Below are positions 36,701 to 48,500 of a DNA stretch of 64,000 nucleotides, piece by piece (within the stretch, counting starts at the first letter, position 1; each line of letters opens with the position of its first letter). The position numbers and the translations under genes were made by a program. Below the pieces are notes generated by a model that saw only the letters and a list, made by a program, of their open reading frames with translations, did not search any database and was not told the origin of the DNA. The DNA lies in the NCBI GenBank assembly GCA_013365325.1, contig JABVXV010000152.1:1-64000 (forward strand), read 5' to 3'. Source of the DNA: Dipetalonema caudispina. Taxonomy: Eukaryota > Nematoda > Chromadorea > Rhabditida > Onchocercidae.

Positions 36701-39590
36701 ATTGTTTTTCTTTCGGAAGAAAATATATAACAATTATTGTTTCACATTTTAGAGCTTTAAAATTCATTGGGCCATTCGTTTTGATGATTTATACTATACT
36801 TTCACGTGATATAAGCCGTTTTATGCTTATTTATTCGATATTTCTCATCGGGTTCTCTCAATGTTCGTTAATTTCTAATTAAATTTTTCACAGTACAAAG
36901 ACTAAGAATATTTCAGAGAAATATTCGACTGAAACTTTTTATTCGCCATATATTTCAATTTTCTTTTTCTAAAAATTTCTAATTTAAAAGCAAAAAAACA
37001 TAACAAGCAAGAAATTTGTGATCAAGCTATTGTCTTACTTATTATTAATCTAATCACTGGGATCATAAGCCTAAAGCAACTTTAATCTGGGTACCATGAT
37101 TCTGAAGTCTTACAGAATTCAGAAATTTAAGCGAGCTAAAATATTTTTTATTTATCACTTATCTTTTCTTGTCATACCGTTTCATTTAATTTATGGATAT
37201 TTTATGATTTTTAATTGCTTCACATCATTCGAAATTTTTTGACTTTATTGTTACAACGAAAACTTTTAATTAAATTAATAATTTTTCTGGATTCGAAAAT
37301 ATTCCACCTTTAAAAATAACACGTTATCTTAAATTTACTATCTCATTAAATAAATGGTACCTATTTTGATTTTTTTTTCAAATCACCTATTGGTAATTGG
37401 CAGTGCGCTTATTTCCAAACATTTTGTTTTCAATAAAGTATTAACTTTAAAAATTCATAATTTTACCATTTTTCAAGCGTTTTATGTAATTTTTGGCGCT
37501 TGCGAACGAGCAAGCAAAGAGAAGTACGGTAATCAATCCACCCATTGGGAGAATATCTTACATACTCCATTTGAAGCTATCATGAGATTGTTTATTATGA
37601 CCATTGGCGAATTTACCATTTTCTATCGATCACTGAATACATGTGAAGAAAGAATGATGCAAATGATCGGTAAGGTAAGAATTTGTAACTTTGAATTTCG
37701 TTAAAAATTCGATAATAAAAGAGAGATGAAGTACAAAAGTAATGTTTAAATTTACTATAAGCATTATTTACTTTTTTGGCTTCAAAAAAAGAAAAAAGAG
37801 AATAGTAAAAGGTTTTTAAAATTGATAATAAAAATTAAAAAGGCAAAACTTAATCTTAAAATTTAGAAATAATTCAAAACTTTTTTTATGTTACGCATTT
37901 ATGCATGCATACATTCATGCATGCATCGTGTGTGAGAGAGAGTGCATGTATGTGTATATATGTATGTATGTGTGTCTGTTTATGTATATTAATCGGTTCA
38001 ACAAAATTTTACATAGTTGTGAAGGGATGGATTCGCCCATGACTAAGATCTAAAATATTCAATTTTAGTAGCGCATAAATCATTTTTTTAGAGTAATCAT
38101 TAAATAATTTAAAAGAACGAATATTTCTCATAGTTTTATATAGTAATTATTTATACAATTTAAATTGAAATAATACTTGTTTTATTACAGTTTTTGTTCA
38201 CCATATTTGAATTATTTATTAGTATCATGCAGTTTAATTTATTAATTGCTATGATGACAAGAACTTATGAAACTATTTCGAGGACATCTACCGAATGGAA
38301 AAGACAAGTTCGTTTCACCGAAAATGCTTGCTAAATGATTACTGAAGTAATTAAAAATTAATGCATTGAAAACGAGACAGAAGTTATACAATTATTTGTT
38401 AGCCATTCTTCTTAAGTACTTTATTTCATTTAATCTATCACAAAATTCCCCCTAAATAAGATGAAATATTGATTTTTATAATGATGGAAAATCTTCAAAT
38501 TTTCTTTCTTATTCATTTTTTATTTTTAGTTATTATGCTAAAAATGATAAATTGAAAAATTTTGGAAAAGATGAAAATCACGATTAAGTTCCCAACATTA
38601 TGCATTACTGATTTCATCGACTTTAATTTTTAATTTTTAATTGATCACTTTTAATTATAGTGGGCTCAAGTAATTCTATTCTTGGAGCTATCATTGAAAC
38701 CAAAGGAGCGCCTTATTGCAATGCTGAAATATTCTCGTCCAATTGGTACAGATAAAACAAAACGTTCATTTGTTGTTGCCAGAAAGACTACGGTTAGTTA
38801 ACTTATTAATATGCTATTAGTAGAAAGTAAACAATAACAATAATCAAACGTACTGAATAAATTTGAAGCTAATTAATTTTTCTGTCATATTAAAATTGCA
38901 TTATTTTAAATCTAAATCTCAGTGTTATCCTCTTGAATTCAATTTCGACGTACGCCGTAATTTTCAATTCCATCTTGATGGACGCTGTCATCTTGACGGA
39001 CGTTATCATCTTATATTTCACCCTGATGCTATTCTCTTGGACTCTATCTTAACGCTATCTCCATAGATTCTATCTTGACGTTATCCTTCCAGATTCTGCC
39101 TCAGTACTATCTTTCGGAATCAATGCTAATTTCCTTTTCACATTCTCTTTTAATAGAAAAAAACATCGATGTATAGTTTGTCGATCAATATTTCTAGAGT
39201 GAATCGATGTCACAGACTGAAAAGCAATTACTTGAACAACAGGAACGTGATTTGCGTGAAGAAAAACGAGCCTTGTTAAAAAGGCGCTTGAAGGTTGGTT
39301 AATGCTGCTTTTTTGGTCAGTGGAGGATACTTTTTTGTCATAAAAAAAAGTAGTAAAAATGGTTGTTAATTTAAAAGGAAAAACTTGAAAGTTTAAAAAG
39401 ATGCGCAAAAATCACTTCTTATACATTTTAATTTATGTGTTTTTTTGCGATTACTTCAAATGTTATGCTTAAGTTTGACAAATTTTATTCAAATTTACAG
39501 GATTTTGTACATACACCAGATAGTCGAGGACCAATGACATCATATTTGTCAACGCCATCAAAAAATATCAATGAATGGAAGAAAGATTAA
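30725..39590 (+). CDS. osm-9: TRPV cation channel, OSM-9 type
   Basis: Sensory cation channel subunit; nematode TRPV proteins act in cilia of chemosensory and mechanosensory neurons. Nineteen exons (30725-30898, 31372-31561, 31791-32006, 32375-32564, 33113-33266, 33514-33615, 33827-33979, 34267-34349, 34695-34782, 34888-35071, 35574-35641, 36130-36237, 36437-36603, 36753-36862, 37478-37674, 38191-38307, 38661-38792, 39198-39293, 39501-39590) give 872 residues; C. elegans OSM-9 is about 937. Seen in order: ankyrin repeats ([54 protein letters not shown]), S1 near 421-450, a Cys-bearing S1-S2 loop with sequons N461, N467 and N476, S2-S5, pore MTIGEF at 703-708, S6 near 729-755 ([20 protein letters not shown]), TRP-like EWKRQWAQ, and an acidic/basic coiled tail. 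The ATG follows an acceptor by three bases, pointing to a spliced leader. TRPV is certain; OSM-9 rather than OCR is my best judgement from the pore and C-terminus. Confidence 0.88.
37905..37990. repeat. (CATG)n / (TG)n microsatellite in TRPV intron 15
   Basis: Tandem ATGCATGCAT words are followed by TGTGTGAGAGAG and TATGTATGTG runs. The tract lies in the intron between the TRPV exons ending at 37674 and starting at 38191. Confidence 0.8.
38960..39095. repeat. Degenerate short tandem repeat in TRPV intron 17
   Basis: The words ATCTTGATGGACGCTGTC, ATCTTGACGGACGTTATC, ATCTTAACGCTATC and ATCTTGACGTTATCC follow one another, an imperfect repeat of about 18-22 bases. It lies in the intron between TRPV exons 17 and 18. 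It makes a frame appear open but does not belong to the spliced coding sequence. Confidence 0.5.
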
Positions 39591-40151
39591 TAAGAAATGC
39601 TATATGTGAAAGTTTATTATTATTCATTATATTTGTTTTAATTTCTTTTAATCCTTAATTGTAGTAAGAGGATATTAAATAAAGAAAAGATATTCGGATT
39701 TCGGTTTTTAACTCTACAAATTTTCTTCATGCTCACGCAATTAAATTTGGAATAAGTTTCAAAAGTTTCAATTTAAAAAAAAACCTGAAACGTATATTGA
39801 TCAAGAAGGATTTGTTTGCCAGTTTTTACTGCAAGAATAATTAGCTCTAGAAATTTTCAAAGTTATAACGAACACAATAAATGATTGATATCGAAAACGA
39901 ACAAATGAATGTCGAAAACAAATAGACACTGAAATGTCCACTACAAATGCTGAAAACAAACAAATGCGCATATGTCCACTACTACGAATTCCAAGCTGTA
40001 AGAAAATGATCACTCGTCGGGAGATAACCTAGACTGCCGTGAATCCGAAAATTTTTTATCATAAGTATTTCTCAATAAAATTAACTTGTGTTGTAGAATT
40101 ACCCTCATTTGAATGATTGTCATATAAATTAATAATTGAGGAAAGTTACAA

Positions 40152-40661
40152 TGTCTAACATAATTCATTTCACTTGTACTCATCCTTATCTAAGATGAGA
40201 TACCAACACAATACGTCTTTGTTGTCTGTCAGATCCGACAGCAACGCACCTGTCCCTTATTCATAACCTTAAAATAAGATTGCAACATCGTGTCCTTTAT
40301 TTCATAAGCTTAAGCTAGGATTGTAAAACATTGTCCTTTGTGTCATATACTTACGACAGGGTTACAACAATGCATCCTGCAGACCACTCCCACTACACAC
40401 ACATATATATACAAGGGTCACGGCTTTACGGGCTCACTCAATCACCCTATTCACTTACAAAGCTACGATTCATTTCTACCTCTCCTATCTTATTCTTTCT
40501 ATTTAGATTTTCTCACTACTGGTCAGTTCAGTGACTCTTAACTTATTACGCCATTAAAGTTATTATAACATCTGCTGGTATTAATTGCTGTGTTATTCAA
40601 TAAATTTTATATTCAACTACTTGTCGTGATACTAAATCAAGAGGGATGTATTGTCTACTAC
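40152..40661 (+). mobile_element. LTR-like block, possible solo LTR
   Basis: A block less AT-rich than its surroundings begins near TGTCTAACAT and ends near TCTACTACA, so it is bounded by TG...CA-type ends. It contains, in order, three 41-bp tandem repeats (40241-40363), a TATA box (TATATATAC, 40403-40411), a pyrimidine-rich leader-like stretch and an AATAAA signal (40599-40604). That order is the U3-R-U5 plan of an LTR. No flanking target duplication could be confirmed and no reverse transcriptase was seen next to it, so the ends are approximate and a non-LTR origin is possible. Confidence 0.4.
40241..40363. repeat. Three imperfect 41-bp tandem repeats
   Basis: Units start at 40241, 40282 and 40323, each exactly 41 bases. 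They share the frame GCAACxxxxxxTGTCC, then TTCATA, CTTA and GATT at matching offsets, with about two thirds of positions conserved. A partial fourth unit (ACAACAATGCATCCTG) follows. They sit just upstream of a TATA box, like promoter or enhancer repeats of an LTR. Confidence 0.75.
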
Positions 40662-43600
40662 AAAAATACAAATTCCTTCTACCACAATAAATAGTGCACG
40701 ACATAAACTGCTTAACGAAGAATATCTCCGATAATAGTGTCTAACTTCATCATCCTATTTCAGCTTGTTAAATGAAGTACTGATCACTCCTACTAACTTA
40801 CTAATATTGATGTACTTATTTCTTACTACTTTTATCTAAAAATTTTGTAGCAAATATATCTTGTCACTCTTCCACATTATCTTTTATTGTAATTCGATGT
40901 TAAAATGAGGTATTCAATCAAAGTTTTCCAAAAATTATGACTTTTTCACGGAAGAAACAAAATAACCTAAAATATTTATCATCAGTATTGAAAAAGAAAT
41001 GCAAATATCACAATAAGGGAATGTATTGCATTCGTCATAAAATAATCGTGCTAATATTAGCATAAATTATGTTGTAAAATGACAATATAAAGTGAAAAAA
41101 TCATCCAAGTCATACAAATCAGCAATAAATCAAAATTACAAAGATCAGAAAATATTGATGACGGAATTACAAGGAGTAATTATACCGAAAAGGATGGTAT
41201 GTAGTAAAATTTAGGATCAGTTTTGATTAGTGAGAGATGAAATATTTACATAATTGGTATTTTTGGTAACGTATGCAAAATATTTCAGGCGACTAACCCA
41301 AATTAATTTCAAACATAATATATTGGATAATTTCACAAGCAATCTTTGCAGTGCAATGAAAAGTTCAAGACAAAAAAAGTCAAAATTTGAGGAAGCAATT
41401 TAATCATTCTCTCGACATACCAAAAATATTACGCGTAAATGGAAATGAAGTTGTCAGGAAGCAAAAAAAGAAAAACAGAAGTATTAGCGAAGAGTCCAAA
41501 TGGGAAATAAAATTTTTTAATCTAAATATAGATGTTTTAATTAAGTAAACCCAAAACAATACAACTCAATCTGAACCATAATTAGTTATGTCTTGAAAAA
41601 CGGATTTGATTAATCGTTCACACAATTTGTAATATTTCTGGAAGTAAATCGCAATTCCGAATTAAATTCAAAAGTTTATTATGCGGAAATTCCCATACAA
41701 AAGTTCATTTTGCTAGTTAAGGCTTTCTTTCCTTCTTTTCGGTTACAGGTAGATCCTTCATTATAATAAGTTGGATAAAGTAATCATTAACATTGCTTCG
41801 ATCGAATTTATCAAAATACACAGCGGCTAGTTCATGTTTCATTTTAAAAATTAGTGGATTATGAAGTGGATAAAGAATAATTTTTGCTAGAAATTTATTA
41901 TCGATGATAAGTTACCAATAAATTTCATCAAGTCACTTAAGCATCATATTTCATTCCTTTTCAAGAAAATATTTCACCTCGCTGAACTTTTCATTTTACT
42001 TCACAACATTTTGTAATTATTTTACAAACCAACATAGAATTATGCAACAAGTGACCTGTAGCATTGAATTACAGAATTTAGGATAGAGCAAAAAATAACT
42101 AATAATCATATTTTCTAAGTAATTAATTTCTAAAATATTTTAAATTATAAGCACTGTAACAGTTGGCAAATATTTTGAAACTTTTGAACGAAATTTTTGG
42201 TATAATTTGTTTTAAATGTCCATGCATATTTATCAAGCAATTTTAAAACAATCGAAATGATGCTAAACTACTTTTTTCTATTTTTTAATTTGTATTGAAT
42301 TCATTTTCTCTCCTACTAAAATATTCGTCGCTTATCTTACCTTATTGAAATCTAATTAAAGAAATAAAAGCATTGAATACTTTATTAAATATTTATATTA
42401 CTAATAGAAATTGTACAGTTTCCAAAGTGACATTATTCACTCAAAAGCATTTCAAAATTTAAAACCAATATTTAAAATTACACTTTTTTTTATCAATTTT
42501 TTATCGGTTGTAGGAACTAAGAATGGAAGAATTGCCGCATTAAGTGAATTAAGCATTGTTCCATGTTTTTTGTCTTTTTTCGAAACAAATTCACTTATCT
42601 GGAAATTTTTGCATCAAGCTCCTAAAATTTCATTACAGTACACATAGAAGTATTAAATTCTTGTATGGTAATCATTCTTTTTGCCTTTTTTCTTTTTCAA
42701 AATTACAAAAATAATGCATCAAGTATATGTCTGATAAAATTTAACATTATCGTTTTTAAATCAAAGTATGAAAAAGATTTAACGATTGAATAGTATTGTG
42801 AAATTTGTTGTATGCAATATATAGGCTTTGATCATATCTTGAATAGACATAAAACAAAAAACACATGAGCAAACTTTGTAAGTAAGCTTAATGTAGTCAT
42901 GTTTATTCTGCCAATAACTTAATTGACAGTAAATAATTATAATGTGAGTAGTTCGGCAAAGTTACACTTACAGAATCATTTGTTCCTTTTTTTATCTCTG
43001 AAAAAATTTTCCTGTTTTTTTAAGAAAATCAATAAATAAGACATCATTGTGAAAAAGATTGCCGCTAATAAATTACACATACCAATAGCCTCTGAATAAT
43101 GTGACAATTTGGATTATACACTTGAAAAAAGTAAGGAAAATTATGCAAGCGGCATAATAAATTTCATTTTACACCGACATTTACATTAATCAAATCATAA
43201 AAAGAGAAGAAAAAATGAAAAAGAAATAAAAGTAAAAAAAGAATGGTAGATACATTGAAAAGGTTATTGAAATACAAAAATATATTTGGTTGATAAACAA
43301 TAAATTTGAATGATCAGTTTCATTTGCAAACAATGCATTAATAAATAAATAAATCGTTGCATATCATTAACAAATGATAAAACGAGGCAACATATGTACC
43401 ACAAAATGTCTTGAGATAGAAAACATCAATTCTTTTCCAATTATTCAATTTGCATATTAATCGTTTCTAACACAAAATGAGAAGTTTTTAATTGTAGATA
43501 GAACGGAAATGAACAAGTAAAATAATGAAAATTATACCGTATAATGCTGCTGTAATTTGAAGCAATTATGATATTTTTCGTATTTCTATTAAACCTGATT

Positions 43601-43668
43601 GAAATTTTAGCACGAAATTAAAAATAGTTATCAAATTCAAATTGATCTTCAGTTTTTGTAAAACAAAC

Positions 43669-45569
43669 CTAATGCGTTGGATGAATGATAGAAAGTGTTA
43701 TAGGATTTAAAATTTGCGAATTTTTTCGTAATCCGGATGACCTTTTGCGAGATTTTAATATTTCATGTTTCAGCGGTGGTGGTGGTAGGGCATTTTGAAG
43801 CGAAACCTGAACTGCATTTGGTACTACAATAGAAACTGGCACAACGAAAACATTGTTAACTCGTTGTCGTCGAAGATATTCCATTTTTTTCCGCTCCAAT
43901 GCAACTTTATTGAGTCCTTTATCGGTGTAAATTGGCTTAAACCACCACGGGAAAAAGTAATCGCGCAATATCCAAAGGTTGAAAATAAACCATGAAATAA
44001 GGCAAAGTAAGCCAAATATATAATAAATATTTTCACGGAATTCGATAAGATTTAGCAGGCTGTACACCTGTAAAAAAATTCCTCTTAAATAGTTTAAAAC
44101 TTTCCAAAAATTCAATTTTATAAAATTTTTTCTATAATTATAAAGTTTCTACTTTATGCATTTTTATTCTCTTTATCATAAGTGAAAATCAAGTAAAAGT
44201 TGAAAAAATTCCGTAAGAATTACAATTCAAGTTTTTCAGAAAAAAGAGTTAGAGCGAAAATTTACTTGTATATATTCCAGGAGGAAAAACTGCCTAATTG
44301 ACTTATAAAAGGAAAAGGATGGAACAAAGTTAGGATTACTATTTATGAACAGGGAAGTAATGTTTGTTTGAATGATTGAAATTATTAATTTCAGTTTTGT
44401 TTAATTCTCTGAAAACAAAAAGTAAAATTGCAAATGTAATATGCGAAGAGTTCATATTCCTTTAGCTTTCGGCAAATATATTTATGGTCACAAAATTAAA
44501 ATTTTTCAATAGTCAAGTTTATCTTATCATTTGATTAATAAAGTAATTGAATGTCATCTAACATTGTTTACGCCCAGACATTATTTAATTTGATTTAATT
44601 AATGCCAATTAATCAATGCATTCTTCATTTAGTAGGAATGGATATTCTGCAAACTGTGGCACTTAATTTGGAATGGAAAAATCAATTTCTTACATCCCAA
44701 TTTTATTTGGTCCGAAATATATTTTCAATATTTTATTAAAGTTTTGCAATAAATTCATTTAATCTTAATTTTATTTTAAAACTTTCAGGAATTTTTTTTA
44801 TCATCGCTTTGCTTAACACAAACAAAAATAAAAATAAAAAAGAACTTTTTTCCGACTTTTGCAATATATATCAAAACTTTAGCATTATCAAAATTTAGCA
44901 GTAAATGTGAAAATGAAAAGTTAAAAGTTGGGTGAGAGTGCAAAAAAAAAAAAAAAAAAAAATGGATAGAAGGATGAAAACGGAAAGGAACGATGTTTGG
45001 AAAGGCCAGTGGTTGGGTATGCTTCACTGAGAAGATTTGAAAATGAAAATTGATGACAGTTGGACTATTTTCAATGGAAAAAAAACGAAAAGATTTGGAT
45101 GAAATTGAATTTTTGCATAAATTTGGAAAAAAAGGATTATCCACTTTTTTTGCTTAGAATATTGCTAGTTAACATAGCAATCTCTACAATTGAAGAAACA
45201 TTTTTTAAATTCATTTTATTAATTTTTTTTGTCATCAGAAGTTATCATTTTATTTCTAACTTGAAATTAAATATCAAATTCCCTTTCATTCCTATGAAAA
45301 TCATTTCATATTTGATTTAATTATATAAATGCAATTTATTGGCTTTTTTCTTTTTCAAATCAAATAAAATTATCGATTTGCAAAAATATTTAAAATTCTG
45401 TCCCATCCATTGTGTTTTAAATAATTATTTCTATTATATTTTAAAAACTTTAGCTATTTGCGACTTAAGAAAATTTCACTACCATCACCAAAATATGCGA
45501 ATTGACAAATATGGATGACATTTTCCACGTTTATCGACCGTACATTCACATTTTTGGGATATTTTTAAA
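43669..45569 (-). CDS. Hypothetical single-pass membrane protein, 5' end not found
   Basis: The last exon, 44067-43669, is well supported: a TTTTTTTACAG acceptor, 132 codons and TAG. It starts VYSLLNLIEFRENIYYIFGL, has a strong membrane segment (IFGLLCLISWFIFNLWI), then a Trp/Pro-rich juxtamembrane piece (RDYFFPWWFKPIYTD), a basic KKMEYLRRQR stretch and a proline-rich cytosolic tail. Two further exons upstream fit in phase but are tentative: 44293-44266 (28 nt, QFFLLEYIQ) between TTAG and GTAAAT, and 45569-45489 (81 nt) between TTAG and GTGATG, reading KCECTVDKRGKCHPYLSIRI, a C-x-C...C pattern as in small extracellular modules. Together they suggest a type I protein with a Cys-bearing outside part. 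The start lies beyond 45569 and was not identified. No family is recognised. Confidence 0.55.
44941..44962. repeat. Poly(A) run
   Basis: A homopolymer of A on the plus strand inside the presumed intron of the minus-strand membrane-protein gene. A long minus-strand frame over it (44785-45144) is low-complexity Phe/His-rich translation of AT-rich DNA and is not taken as a gene. Confidence 0.85.
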
Positions 45570-48500
45570 CTAATTTTGATATTTTTGAAAGTTAATTTTT
45601 GATATTATGCACACCGATATACATCATCGGTTAACTTTATTTGATTCATCAACAAAAATTTCTATTCCTTCGATAATTTCTTTCAATTCAATCTTTTAAG
45701 AAGATCGTTGCCCATTTTACCTTCTCTGAATTTCCCAATAAGAGCAAATTGTTATTTATTTTATTTTTCATATTTATTAATAATTTAACTCATTCGTAAC
45801 AAATTTCCTGAAACAGTAGCATTTCATTTTTCAAAAATGAGGAAAAAATTAGATGAGAATACATATAAAAAAAATTAACAAAAACTTTCTTCCGTTTTCT
45901 TTATCTTTTTTGTCGAATTTATTTTTGTGCATAGCTTAAAATTTCATGCAAAATGTTTTATAGCAAAATGTCAGACTTTTTTTCGTGTTGCATGCAACTA
46001 CTTCGCTTCAAATTTTTATTTGATTAATTTTTTTCCATTCGAATAACTTTTTTTTGAATTTGAAAATCGTCAATTGCTAAAATTCAATAACTTATCAATT
46101 TTGATAAATATTTGCATAAAATAACTTGTCTAACTGATTGGAATGAATCATTGTTATGGATAAAGGAATTGTTTGTCAATAGAAATAATTTAGTCACGAT
46201 AATCTGACTATCTCAAAATTTATAAGATCGAAATAAAAAATCGATAAAATCGCAATCGTTGCATATCTTAATAGATACTGAAATTATTCACAAGTTTGCA
46301 ATTTAAGGAAGTGAAAATTTGAAAATTTAGAATTATGAAATGCTAATTTTTTGTAAATCCATGCTAAAACTATCTGTTATAATGTTTTGAAACTGTATTA
46401 TTAAAAAAGAAAATAAGTTTTTTCGTTCTGTTATAAAAAGTTTTTTAAAATTTTGGAAGCATAATTTGATCGATTTTTGTGAAAGAAAAATAAGAGATAG
46501 AGTGGAAAATAATACTTTGAAGTATATTTATGATCACATATGTATCAGATAGAACAGTAATTATCGTAATAGTAATAGTAATAGTGGTACGGATAATAAT
46601 TATTATTAGCTACAATTGTAGTAACAGCTGTAATAGTGATATAAATATAGTGATGAGATAATATTGTAGTGGTAGTAGAAGTGATAGTTGTAATAACAAT
46701 AGTAACAGTGCAGGAGCAATTCTGAATTTACCCTGAAATGCAATGTATTTCCCATTTCGTACTAATTATTCGAATTATTGAAAACCTACGCATATTTAAA
46801 AATTAACAAATTTCGCTAAAGGCGTTTTGGAGTAAAAATGATGTTAGTATTTTTGAAGAATAATTTTTTTCAGAGTAGAATAAAACGACAAGATTATTTT
46901 TTGATTTTTGGGGAAAAAAAGGAAATAATAATTTTTTATTGATTTGGATATAAAAGGATTTTTGTATTTAATAGGATTTTTTTGTTTTGGCTTATATTTT
47001 GATTTTACATTGTATTAATATTTTTAAAAACATGAAAAGATTGTTGATTAATTAGTAGGGTTGTATGAAGGAAAATTTTGAAAAATTGTAAATGTAAACA
47101 ACTTCTGAAGCATTTTCAAAGTTTCGTCACTTTACTATTATTACTTTTCTAAAAGTGATAATAGCATCATTTTTCACTGGTCTGTTTTGTTTTTTTTCTT
47201 TCTTTTAAAAACAAAATTTGGAAATATTTAAGAGTGACACAGACTATCTTGACATTTATAAAAGATGATAAGATTATCTGTTTCCTCTATTGCTAAATTT
47301 TGCATCTTTATTGATAACTTTACTTGTAATACTAAATTGTGCGCTATCACTGAATGCATTATTATCAAATCACTCAATTAATAAATTTTATACATCACGA
47401 AAAAAACTTGAATTTGGGAATCGAAAGTTAGGTATTGTCTGACACATGTCTTTTCTCTTTGTTACATCAGTCTTAGATTTTTTATTCAAAGGTGGAAAAT
47501 ATTAGGAGAAAAGTGTAAGATATATTAGGAAATTTAGTGATAGTCAAGTATACTTATTAAACTTCTTTAAAAAAGAAAAAAAAATGATCCTAATTTTTGG
47601 TGAGGAAAAGCATTCAGCAGAGATTGCAAAGTATTACAACATTTTTGTTCGATGAAAGACGTTTGGAGTGACTTTCTAATTAAATAAAATTAAACATTAA
47701 ACTAAATAAGAAGAAAAAATGATTTCCAATTTGTAAGTAATTATTCATAATTAAAGCTCGCTGAAATTTGTTTGTTTATCATTTGATGAAATATTCCGAA
47801 ACTTTGAAAACTTGCTATCTTAGTAGCAAAATTGTTGATAAATAAAGAGGAATGAGGTATTTAAATGACAGTGATTAATTGTAGCTTAGGAAGAAAGAAA
47901 AACGGCATTATCTTATTACAATAGTTTGAAGCAATACAATGAATACGATGCATTTGAAGATTTTAAAAATTTCAAACTTCAAAAGTATTACAAAATGGGA
48001 AAAATTTTCGAGGACAACAAAAATAACTTAGTTAAATTTTATTAAAATTCTTATTATTATTTTTTTTTCAAGAGAGATAAGAAAAAGAAAAAAAAAAAGA
48101 AAGTCAAGAAACGATATAGTTTTAAATAACGGTAAAGTAAAGTTAACTGAGATAGACACAGGTAAGGTAAACGAATTCTGCTAAACGATTCGTACAAAGA
48201 TGATAACAAGAATAGAATCGTAGGAATAAATAGTACTTAATGCATTTATTCAAGGCAATAAGCTAATAAATATCCTTTGGCTTTTTGAGATATTTAATAG
48301 GCCAAAAAAAAAAAAATGATTTTGTCTCTGTGCACCATTTTTGTTCATTCTCTCTTCTTTTTTGAATTTTCCCAACTTTGATGATGCCTTTCGTATAATC
48401 CATATTTCAATTCTAAGAATGTCATTTAGGCGTAAAAATAGGATGTTGAAAAAAAAAAGAAAAAGAGAGAGAACGAAATGAGCGAAAAAAAGGAATAAAA

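Larger units (their letters stand above)
39591..43668. other. Region between the TRPV channel and the minus-strand membrane protein
   Basis: AATAAA at about 39679 probably ends the TRPV transcript. The LTR-like block lies at 40152-40661. Downstream, plus-strand segments at about 41100-41200 and 41365-41550 are each open for 30-60 codons with lysine-rich content but lack an ATG and a clean splice join; they could be relics. The rest, including the frame at 42411-42647, shows nothing convincing. Confidence 0.4.

Noticed and set aside
44785..45144. 119-codon minus-strand frame
   Set aside because: Phe/His/Asn-rich low-complexity translation over a poly(A) run, no splice support.
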